A stretch of DNA of 64,000 nucleotides, from assembly GCA_039111635.1 (NCBI GenBank), contig JBCAQO010000010.1, forward strand, positions 1,240,001 through 1,304,000, in the 5' to 3' direction. The notes beneath the pieces are model-generated. The model had not been told where the DNA came from. It saw nothing but the letters and a program-made list of their open reading frames with translations, and did not search any database. Positions 55,764 through 64,000 of the stretch are shown here, piece by piece. Source of the DNA: Heterobasidion occidentale. Taxonomy: Eukaryota > Basidiomycota > Agaricomycetes > Russulales > Bondarzewiaceae. Position numbers and translations under genes: made by a program. Position 1 is the stretch's first letter, and every line of letters begins with the position of its first letter.

Positions 55764-57389
55764 TCAGTGCCAGTGCCGGACTTGAAGACCTGCGATGTAC
55801 TCAGTATCGTACTGCTCTCCCTTGATCAGCTGTGCCGTTCCGTAGGTCTTGACGCGCGCTGACTCCCACCTAGTGAGAAGAGGAAGTAATTAGGTTCGAT
55901 GCGTTGATTAGTAGACTCGAGCAGTGACACTCACTCATCTGTCGTGGGACTTTCCCCTCAAATATTTTGCGCCCTTCGGTCTGTACCTTCTTCGACGGAA
56001 GGGGGTCAAGCGGGATGCCGCCTATGAAGTGTGCGAAATGGAAAACGCCAAGGCGCCGGTATTTCAGCTGGTCCTTGGGCGGAAGCACGACTTTGTTAAA
56101 GGATAGGTCAGAGATCGTTTGCGGAATGAAGAAAGAATAGAAGCACGCACCTCTGTGAATAGTGCCTTTTAAGAGACCTCCCGACATGAAAGAGAGCTGG
56201 TCTCCGATGTTAATAACTAGCGCACCCTCCCGGTGCTAGGGCAATGAAGACAAAAACGATTACACGGATGAATGAGATTCTTTTTGAGGAGTTCGCTTAC
56301 TCTGACATAACGCCAGCGGCCGTCGGGTAGAAGGATCTGAAGTGCCGTCACTGGTTGCGACACCAGAGTGCTGATAGAGTTGAAGTCAGTGTGCCCATTG
56401 AGCATGACATTGTTTGTTTTTGACGCCTCCGCGGAAGTCAGCGGGTCGTAGATCATGTATCGGAACAGCTGCATTATTGAAAATTCAGAGCCAAAGGCGA
56501 ATGAAATGTCTGATAGCTTACATCGTTGCCCTTCCGGCCATGTGGATCTTCATGCAATTGCCAGAGGTAGCCGTCTTCGAGGCCAAGCACAGCGTCAATG
56601 AGAGAAAGCACTCGACGCAGAACTTTCTGCCGTGACTCCTGTAAGTGAAAACATTGAGCGCCGTGCCCTCAAGACGAAGTTAATCGGCTGGAAAAATTAC
56701 CGCAATAAATGCTTTGACCTCGTCTACGTAAGGCTGCAGAGGCTTAGGGTGCCGCGAGATGGGATCAATTCTACATTGAGAAATATCAGCTTCGAAAACC
56801 AGCATCGTAATGCTAACGCAAACTGACTGATTCAGGTAGAAATTGTAGTGTTCGATTCTGTCCCTGACACCATCTCTGATCTCCCAGTAATTCTGAAGCT
56901 AAAAGTTCAAGCAAATGCATATGAGCTTCATATTAAATAAAATTAGAAGCGAGAAATACGATACCTTGTAGCCTATGAACGAGCCCTCCTCTGCGATCGG
57001 TGCTCGGTGCGCCTCCTTCTCCTCTTGGGAGACACCGTCGAAGGCGAATTGTCCTATCGAGAACTGCTTATCCAACTGTCACCAAGAGCGCGGGGATCCG
57101 GTTCAGCATGCCGGTCCCACGAAAGAGCCCAGCAAAAGTGACAACGAACCGACTCTTGTGGAATTCCATGCCCCACGACGTAGAAGAAGCCGTCTCTCTG
57201 CAGTGCCGTCTCGACCGTCTTGACGAGGTCATCGCGCTTAGTGTCGTACAGGGACAAGTCCACGGTCAAGATGTCGGCCCATTCAAGCTCCGTCTCGGTT
57301 GTTGGCGGGGGCGCCTTCCATTTTGGGAGAACGTTATTCGTTGTCGACGACGATGGCAAAGTCTCGGTGACGGTCGTGGTGGTGGACAT
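55764..57389 (-). CDS. 2-oxoglutarate/Fe(II)-dependent dioxygenase (IPNS-like)
   Basis: The start MSTTTTVTETLPSSS at 57389 leads to the DIOX-N-type half: LEWADILTVDLSLYD, TALQRDGFFYVVGHGI, LDKQFSIGQFAFDGV, GSFIGYK, NYWEIRDGVRDRIEHYNF. The catalytic half has LRRVLSLIDAVLGL, LFRYMIYDP, the metal-binding GHTDFNS (His-x-Asp) and the distal His in KGTIHRV. An Arg for 2-oxoglutarate binding is likely in KYRRLGVFHF. It ends ...LQVRHWH at TGA 55764. About ten short introns. Members of this superfamily hydroxylate, desaturate or ring-close small molecules; the substrate cannot be read from the sequence. It is head-to-head with a DUR3-type permease, which hints at a nitrogen-containing substrate, but that is inference. 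Confidence 0.85.
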
Positions 57390-57975
57390 CTTCGACTCTG
57401 TGAATTTCTATGCGTTATCGGTGTTCTGTCGCGTCTTATATTATCTTTGGGCTGTCGGCGACGCTCGGCGACGATATCTCTCAGGACTTTCGTATGCTCA
57501 TTGCTATTCCCACTCGCGCCAGAGCACGCCATCCGAAGTGAATCCAGAATACCCAGAATCTGCTTGTTCTCTACCTGTTTGTCCAATTCCAAGCATACTC
57601 AACTTTGGCCAGGCACTCACAGGCCCCAGAAGATTGCCCGAAAACGTCCGACCTGTCTTCGGTCTACTACAGCCTACTGATATCATTAGTTCGCCTTTCG
57701 CGGAGTCGTCATCGAGCATGGCAATGGCACTGAGGCAGCTCAGATCTGGGTGCTCTACTTATCGTCTCGTTCCTGAATATCCAAGAAGCACTGCTGCGAA
57801 GCTCGGACCGATACATGGGGAATTGTTGACTCGGACCTCAATCTCTCTCGAGCGCCATCTTTGGAGTCGATGACAACATCTCGTGCTGCTCAGGTTTTTC
57901 AGACATATATCTTCCGTATCTGGACACAAAGATTCCTCGAGCTCAGCCCGGAATATCTGCTCGTAGACGCCCGTC
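57390..57975. promoter_or_regulatory. Divergent promoter of oxygenase and DUR3 with GATAA sites
   Basis: 586 bases between the two starts. Three copies of TTATC (reverse complement GATAA) at 57415, 57441 and 57759, plus two GATATC sites. GATAA is the core bound by fungal nitrogen GATA factors of the AreA/Nit2 type, which control DUR3 genes in other fungi. Such short sites also occur by chance. Confidence 0.45.
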
Positions 57976-60501
57976 ATGACTTCGTTCACGCCTCCACTTC
58001 CTCAAGGCGTCGGTTATGGCGTCGTGCTTGGTTTGGGATTCTTATTCGCGGCCATCATGAACGTGATCACATGGGTGCAAGCCAGATACTCTCGATTCTC
58101 ACCAAACTCCGCTTCCGAGTTTACAGCGGCTAGCAGGTCCCTCAAGACAGGTATAGTCGTTGCCGGGATTTTGAGCTCATGTGAGTCTCTATTCTTGATC
58201 AAAGCCCGTCCTGTATAGCTCAGTTCTGGACCTATCAGGGACGTGGAGCTTGACCTTGTTGCAGAGCGCGACGCAGTCATACAACATGGGCGTCTCAGGT
58301 GGGTACTGGTACGCGGTGGGCGGCACGCTCCAGATCGCCGTATTCAGCGTCATCGCGAGCAAAGTCAAGATGAACGCCAATCGCGCGACGACGTTCCCGG
58401 AAGTCGCCTACGTCCGATTCGGCACCACGGGGCACTTGGCTTTCCTCTGGTGTGGGATCGTCTGCAACGCGATCGTGTCGGCATGTATCCTTCTTGGAGG
58501 AGGGGCTGTGGTGTCTGCATTGACGGGAATGGACGCATATGCTGCGTTGTTCCTTATCCCAGTCGGTGTCGCTGTTTATGTCGCGACGGGGTTCGTGTTT
58601 GATCTTTCTAGTTCCCTGCCTGCCCTGCTGACACTTCTCGATAGTGGTCTTCGAGCGACGTTCATCAGTGACGCCACCCACACGTTCTTCCTGCTCGGAA
58701 TCCTGCTCTGCTTCGGCTTCATGTGAGTCGATCGCACTGCGCTTCTCTTCTGGGCTGACATCTTGAGCAGCACCTATACGAAGTCGGCGATCATCGGGAG
58801 TCCAGGAAGGATGTGGGAGCTACTCACAGAAGCAGCCAAAATTGCACCCGTCGAAGGGAACTACCGTGGATCCTATCTTACCTTCCGTTCGCGGCCCGGT
58901 GCTATCTTTGCAGTCCAGGTATGTGGGCTTCACTCGAATCCTTAATTTTGAGCATGAAGGTCTGATACACGTGTGCTCAGTCTATCATCACGGGCTTTGG
59001 CCTGGTCACCTGCGATCAAGGTAAGGTTTCTTTTTTCATGTAACACCTTCCTATATTAATATTGATAAAAACCAGGTTATTGGTCCAGAGCTATTGCCTC
59101 CAACCCCGCCACCACGGCTAAGGCATACTTCCTCGGCGGCTTCGCCTGGTTCTCTATCCCCTTTGCGTGCGGAACCGTCCTGGGGCTGGGTGCACGCGCA
59201 CTTGGGACTCTTCCTGACTTTCCAGTTCTTACTTCGGAAGACGTCGGCGCCGGCCTTGCAGGCGCTGCGGCCGTGACGTATCTGTTGGGCACTGCTGGCG
59301 CTGTGCTCATGCTCCTGCTCGTCTTCCTGAGTGTTACTTCGGTGCGTTCATATGTTCTCGATGTGTCGTGAGGGGATGAACCACTGACATGATTCGAATA
59401 GGCCTTGAGTGCGGAGATGATCGCGACATCCACGCTGCTCTCGTACGATGTCTATCGCCATTACTTCAAGCCTTCTGCCACTAGCCAGCAAGTGGTCACG
59501 GCTTCGCGGTACTTCATCGTTTTCTGGGCAGTGTTCTCGGGAGGACTTGCATCCATCTTCAAGGCTGTCGGCATCGTAAGCAACAATACATTGGTCTATG
59601 ACTGCCGAAAACTGACTGCACTTGCACAGAACCTTGGTTGGCTATTCTACTTCCTTGGTGTTGCGACAGCATCTGGTGTTTTCCCGATTGCGTTGACTTT
59701 CACGTGAGTGTATGTGCAATTGAATCGGCGGATAATGTCCTGACTTGTACATCAAGCTGGAAAGATCTTAGTAAGGCGGGCGCTGTTGCTGGGTCCTTGG
59801 GTGGTATGGCCATCGCCCTCATCGTTTGGCTGGCCACCGCCAAAGGCCTGTTCGGCGAAATCACAGTCGACACGCTCTCAGACCAATGGGTGTCGTTTGC
59901 AGGGAACGCAGCGGCCATCGTCTCCGGAGGCGTCCTCTCCATCGGGCTGTCCCTCTGGCGCCCTGCGGACTTCGATTGGGAGAAGACGCGGAACATGTCC
60001 ACGGTCCGCGAGAGCGTAGGGACCGTCGACGAGTCCTCGGAGAAGGGCGACGAAAAGGGCGACCTTGAAGGCGAGAGGACGTCAATCAGCCGCGAGTCGG
60101 GCAACGCGCAGGAGAACGATGGGCTTGACTTCGTCGCTTTGCAGAGGACGTTCAAGATCTACGGATTGCTCTTTGCAGCCTTGGCGTTGATCATCACCAT
60201 CGTATGTTTCTCAGCGCAGATTGAGTCGTCACGTAGCCCTGACATTCGCTCGATACGCCTCAGATCATTCCGGTGCCATTAGGTGCCTCGCCCTATATCT
60301 TCTCAAAACATTTCCTCGCCGCTGTCGTGGGAGTCATGTTTGTGAGTACAAGCTGTCCTACTGTCCTCTGCAGTATCGTTGATCGTTGATGCCTCCATTC
60401 AAGATCTGGCTATTCGTCGCCTCGTTCTTGGTCGTGTTTTTGCCAATCATAGAGTCTCGGAAAGCTCTATGGCGGATTGCTCGTCAACTCGTGGGTAAAT
60501 A
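57976..60501 (+). CDS. dur3: DUR3-type urea/polyamine permease (sodium:solute symporter family)
   Basis: Starts MTSFTPPLPQGVGYGVVLGL. Successive membrane segments include FLFAAIMNVITWVQARYS, GIVVAGILSSWTWSLTLL with ATQSYNMGVSGGYWYAVGG, and ATFISDATHTFFLLGILL. They continue through GFGLVTCDQGYWSRAIAS, YFLGGFAWFSIPFACGTV, SALSAEMIATSTLLSYDVY and YFLGVATASGVFPIALTF, with the last helix in FLAAVVGVMFIWLFVASFL. The SEFTAASRSLKTG and W-S-R-A-I-A-S-N motifs are typical of DUR3. A charged cytosolic loop (ESVGTVDESSEKGDEKGDLE) precedes the final helices; the stop is TAG at 60499. All junctions are GT-AG and frames stay continuous. It should import urea (or polyamines) at the plasma membrane by proton or sodium coupling. 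Confidence 0.93.
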
Positions 60502-60918
60502 GAGGGCCAAGGAGTGCCGTTGACGACAAAAAGAGGATCCGCCCTCCTACATATATACCTCTCTTGGTCTGCTACCCACGTATCTGGTAAACTACTGTAG
60601 AATTAGATTTTCCTGCTTACACTGAATTGCTTTGAGTGCTCGACGCGCACGCCACTGCGCGCCGCCGAATTTCTCCACTATTGGAACCGGCAAGCCTTGG
60701 TAACCGGTCAGGCCGGTCAAGGTACCGGCGGATATCCCGCACGACTCGGGCTCAGCTGAAGCTAATGCGATGTCGGAAATGCAGCGACGGTTTGCATTGA
60801 ACGCTCACTTCCCTCAAGAACGGCGGCTGGCCTTCGGTAAGCCCCATCGACGTTCCCCAAGGGTAACGACGCGATCAGAGAAACTACTCGCAGGTTCGTC
60901 CACGCAAAGACGCCCACC
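60502..60918. other. Intergenic region
   Basis: About 420 bases between DUR3 and the LPX1-like gene. Contains the short near-palindrome GGTAACCGGTCAGGCCGGTC (about 60699). No gene seen. Confidence 0.5.
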
Positions 60919-62802
60919 ATGACGGAGAGCTCGCGTCTCTCGTACCCCAGGCCAGAATCATTCCAGACATGGACCCCGATCAATCCGCGCCCCCTGCTTC
61001 CCATCCAGCCACCTCCATTGGAGGGGCTTGCGCTTCCTCCGCTTCCTTCGCCCCCTCGAGATGCAGCATTCGGCCCCGGGTACACGCTCACCACGCATCT
61101 CGTGCCCTCCGCGTTTCCGCGCTCCTCAGCCGATATACCCCAGCCGCAAGTGCCTAAGCATGAGACGAAGGAGGAACGCAAGGCGCGCGTGGCGAGGGTC
61201 GCGAAGGAGATGCTCGCTCTCAAGGAGAGGCAGGAAGCCGGGGAGTCGCTGGGCGAGGGCAGCAGAGCTGTGCTTTGGAACTCTCTGAATCGATACGTTC
61301 GGAATGGGATCGGAGAGCAGGGACGGCACACAGGGAAGAAACATCTGACGCTGTTTCTTGCGCATGCAAATGGCTTGCACAAAGAGGTCGGTTCGATGCA
61401 ATTCGCTGAATTGTTAAGTCTGTTCATGCGACTCCTTTGTAGACCTATGAGCCCACGCTCCGACACCTCCTCTCCCATTCCGACGCGTCGTACGAAATTG
61501 ATGAGATCTGGACGTTTGACGCAGTTCAACATGGAGATTCTGGACTCGTCAACGCGACGCAGCTACGCGGAATCTGTAAGTATGTCTCGCGGCGCCCCAT
61601 GGTATCAGCCTTTCCTGACCTCGCGAATTTCGTTCTCAAACAAACCGCTCTCCTACTGCCTTGTAGTTGACTGGGCAGACAACGCGCGTGACATACTCAG
61701 CTTCTTTCTGAATTATCTCCCCGACGGCGTGTCCTCCAAGCCTTTGTCGACACACTTGGAGCGCGTGCCTTCGGCCGTCGCAGACCAGCGTCGCGCGAGT
61801 GGGTTCAACCAGCGATCATTGGTGTGTGTTGGACATTCGTACGGCGGCTGCAGTCTGTGGGTATCCTATACCTTGATTGGGTGAATCATTGCCTGAGGCG
61901 TTTCCTTTATCAGAGTTATGGCGACACACGATTCCCCTGCCCTGTTTTCTTCGCTGATTTTGGTCGATCCCGTCCTTATCCCAGAAGGGTACGACAGGAG
62001 TGCAGTCCTGCCTGGAATAGTGCTCGCGGCCGTCGCGCGCCGTGACACCTGGTCCTCACGGTGCGTGGTTCTCAGCCGAACGTCAAAGCTCGACATGCCC
62101 AAGCTTGAGCATGTTGCAGGGAAGAAGCCCATAAACTTCTGAGCGCGTCCCCCTTCTTCGGGAGATGGGACCCGGAAGTGCTGAAGGCATATGTTGAGCA
62201 CGCGATCACGTCCGACGGGACTGGGAATGTCACGTTGAAAACCACCGGGATACAGGTACCCTAGTATATGATGGGATTGTGCGGTTTCAGGAACTGACCG
62301 TGCATACTATCGCCAGGAAGCAGTCGTTTTCCTCGAAAGCCTTGTCTGTAGCGAAGCGTTCGCACTCATGCCAAAGATAGATGAGCGGATATCCCTCAAA
62401 TGGATCATGCCAGGACCCCCCGAGGAAGGGTACGTCCGTCCCAAAATTTTCGTTCCAGGCGACGTCTACAAACTTCTCGTGATGCCTTTATCACCAGGAT
62501 TGCAGGTGAAGCGGTTTCCCGCGAGCGAGTGTGGTTGAGGCCGCAGAATGCGTCGAACGTGAGGATACTCGGCGCTGGCCATCTTGTGAGTATTGACGAT
62601 CTCCCCACGGCGATGCGCTGACGAACTGGCACGGCTCCGTCCAGGCTGTGCAAGAAAAGCCTCTAGAAGTCGGTGAGGCCAGCTCTCAATTGTGCAGACG
62701 TTTCATTCCGAGCGTGATCGCTAATGGGACCTCATCCGGCCAGCGAATGAAATTCACGCCTTCCTGCTTGACAAATACGGAGAGTGGAAGGCCCGTTTGT
62801 AA
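60919..62802 (+). CDS. LPX1-like peroxisomal alpha/beta-hydrolase
   Basis: Starts MTESSRLSYPRPESFQTW. An extended N-terminus of about 100 residues has a charged helix (KHETKEERKARVARVAKE). The hydrolase core follows: LTLFLAHANGLHKETYEP, IDEIWTFDAVQHGDSGL, FDWADNARDILSFFLNYLP and the nucleophile elbow VCVGHSYGGCSL. It continues with LFSSLILVDPVLIPEGYD, PFFGRWDPEVLKAY, ERVWLRPQNASNVRIL and GAGHL with the catalytic His. The last exon ends HAFLLDKYGEWKARL, and the stop TAA is at 62800. The elbow, the HGDS block and the ending resemble fungal Lpx1-type proteins. The C-terminal ARL fits the peroxisomal targeting consensus [SAC][KRH][LM]. A 68-nt intron (about 62429-62496) joins PGPPEEG to IAGEAVSRER in frame. 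The natural substrate is not known. Confidence 0.83.
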
Positions 62803-63339
62803 ACTGGCGTTATCTTCCTTCCGGAATCGTACGCCTGAACTTCATGGGCGGTACCCCATGATATTCCACGCTGTTTCATCGTACGGCGTGCGATGTCGCC
62901 GCAATGGCCGCCGACGTTGCGCGGGGGCGGCGTGGACGACTTGCGAGTCACTCGTCCGTGTAGTTTACAGAGCTCCCTAGGGCGCGTTGAGCCGATGTAT
63001 CTGCATGTTAGTTTTACAATGGCATCGCGCGTTGGTCATATAATATTAGTAGGGCGCCCAAACGCCGAGACCCTCCGCGTCATTGCGGTCAGCCACCGAG
63101 GGTTGCTGTGCAGGGAGTGTCAGGGCCCTGGCGGGTCTGCCCTGGCTGGCGTGAACTCTTATTTCCCAACCCGCTCCTCCACCTCTCTCCCTCCTCTTAA
63201 AAATCATCCGCATCGTCGCGCAGCGCCGTTGCCTCCACTAGTTGATTCGCATCGTCGGGTTGTCTGCTCGCCGCGCATTGGCCCGTGGAACGGACCGACT
63301 CGCTCTGGCTTCTAGATTCGTTTCGCTCTAGGTTTCCCC
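62803..63339. other. Intergenic region
   Basis: About 540 bases holding the 3' flank of the LPX1-like gene and the promoter of the next gene. No gene or repeat seen. Confidence 0.5.
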
Positions 63340-63944
63340 ATGACATGCTGTCGTCTCGTATCGCGGCCCATAGCTAGGCACTATGTCTCTGGCTTCTTTA
63401 TGGCATCGTTCGTGTCTGCGATTTCGTGCGTTATCGCGGCACCCCCCGTAGCGCTGCAACGGAGGCAATCGCATTTGGTCAGGAGGGCGGGCTCAAACAG
63501 CACACAAATATGGGTATGTGTTATTCACTTATCAGCCCCCCCTAGGCGATGCTGCTCACGCCTTCCTCCTCCTATCCCTCGCTCGCTGTGCGCTGTTTGG
63601 AATAGGTCCCCATCATCGCAGTCGTCGCGATGGTCGTCGCAGGCATACTGATCCTGTGGGGCAAGCGCAAGGGCTTCTGGCGCAAGCTGCGGCTTCCCGG
63701 CATCTCGATGGACACCTCGCTCACTGCGCGCAGTACCGCGAGGGGCGCGAGCGCAAACGGCGGGGTCAGAGAGCTCACGGCGGAGGAGATCGCGGGCCCT
63801 GCGGCGGCCGCGCAGGCCCGTAGCGCGCGCCCGGCAAGAGCGAATAGGCGAACGAGGAGGACGCCTAGTCAGATATCGACGATGTCGCTCCCGATGTACA
63901 TGAAGGAGCCGGGGGAGCACGAGCTTGTTATCATTCAGTGAGCA
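63340..63944 (+). CDS. Single-pass membrane protein (3' partial)
   Basis: Two exons (63340-63513 and from 63606) joined in phase 0 across a 92-nt intron. Either MTCCRLV (63340) or the inner Met before ASFVSAISCVIAAPP (63400) could start it; the second gives a cleaner signal peptide. A short extracellular part (QRRQSHLVRRAGSNSTQIW) precedes a membrane helix, VPIIAVVAMVVAGILILWG, then a basic KRKGFWRKLRLPGIS and a cytosolic Arg/Ala-rich tail ending EPGEHELVIIQ. A TGA follows, but it overlaps a GTGAGC donor, and related basidiomycete proteins continue past this point, so the gene probably runs out of the window. Function unknown. Confidence 0.65.
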
Positions 63945-64000
63945 CTCTTCGTCTTGCGCTATCTGTCGTGCGAGTTCACACGTACGACGCGACGGTGTCC

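Noticed and set aside
62420..62510. Apparent frameshift in the LPX1-like gene after PGPPEEG
   Set aside because: A 68-nt GTACGT..CCAG intron restores the frame into IAGEAVSRERVW.

Overview
The window is nuclear DNA of a filamentous basidiomycete, most likely an Agaricomycete. Genes are interrupted by many short introns (mostly 47-90 nt), and stop codons read as in the standard code. The gene set is typical of mushroom-forming fungi: a HET-domain protein, fungal S41 peptidase, type B carboxylesterase, DUR3-type urea permease, Qcr8, and the SNF5 and RSC7 chromatin-remodelling subunits. No rRNA, tRNA, CRISPR array, intact transposon or prokaryotic-style operon was found.

Layout. 1-11 kb (+): the rest of a very large PH-domain, Ser/Pro-rich, RS-rich, coiled-coil protein whose 5' end lies outside the window. 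11.4-19.8 kb (-): two probably secreted hydrolases, an S41 peptidase and a carboxylesterase. 21.1-22.7 kb (+): an unrecognised basic nuclear-type protein. 24.2-26.0 kb (+): a C2H2-type zinc-finger protein with a 3' fragment copy near 31.0-31.6 kb and a decayed inverted copy at 47.3-49.1 kb. 27.7-30.5 kb (-): an alpha/beta-hydrolase pseudoenzyme and a single-pass membrane protein ending in a PPPY motif. 31.6-35 kb: a GC-rich, repeat-rich region without a credible gene, upstream of the SNF5 homologue (35.0-41.8 kb, +). 43.4-46.6 kb: divergent QCR8 (-) and DUF1308-family (+) genes. 50.5-53.2 kb (+): a HET protein with a helical N-terminal extension. 53.4-55.4 kb (-): RSC7/NPL6. 55.8-60.5 kb: divergent 2OG-Fe(II) oxygenase (-) and DUR3 permease (+). 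60.9-62.8 kb (+): an LPX1-like peroxisomal alpha/beta-hydrolase ending in ARL. 63.3 kb to the end (+): start of a single-pass membrane protein.

Three structural themes stand out. First, unusual splicing: microexons of 11 nt (QCR8) and 17 nt (S41), and three introns that only join the conserved reading frames if they use a GC donor. Second, several conserved genes need single-base shifts to keep their family sequence in frame. They are densest in the GC-rich SNF5 gene and also occur in the HET, esterase and S41 genes, often next to homopolymers, so consensus errors are the simplest explanation and true decay the alternative. Third, the zinc-finger gene and its 3' flank have been copied locally, and one copy has lost its finger while expanding a 21-bp repeat sevenfold. 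All exon boundaries were read by eye from splice consensus, frame continuity and family knowledge; none was tested by alignment or RNA data.
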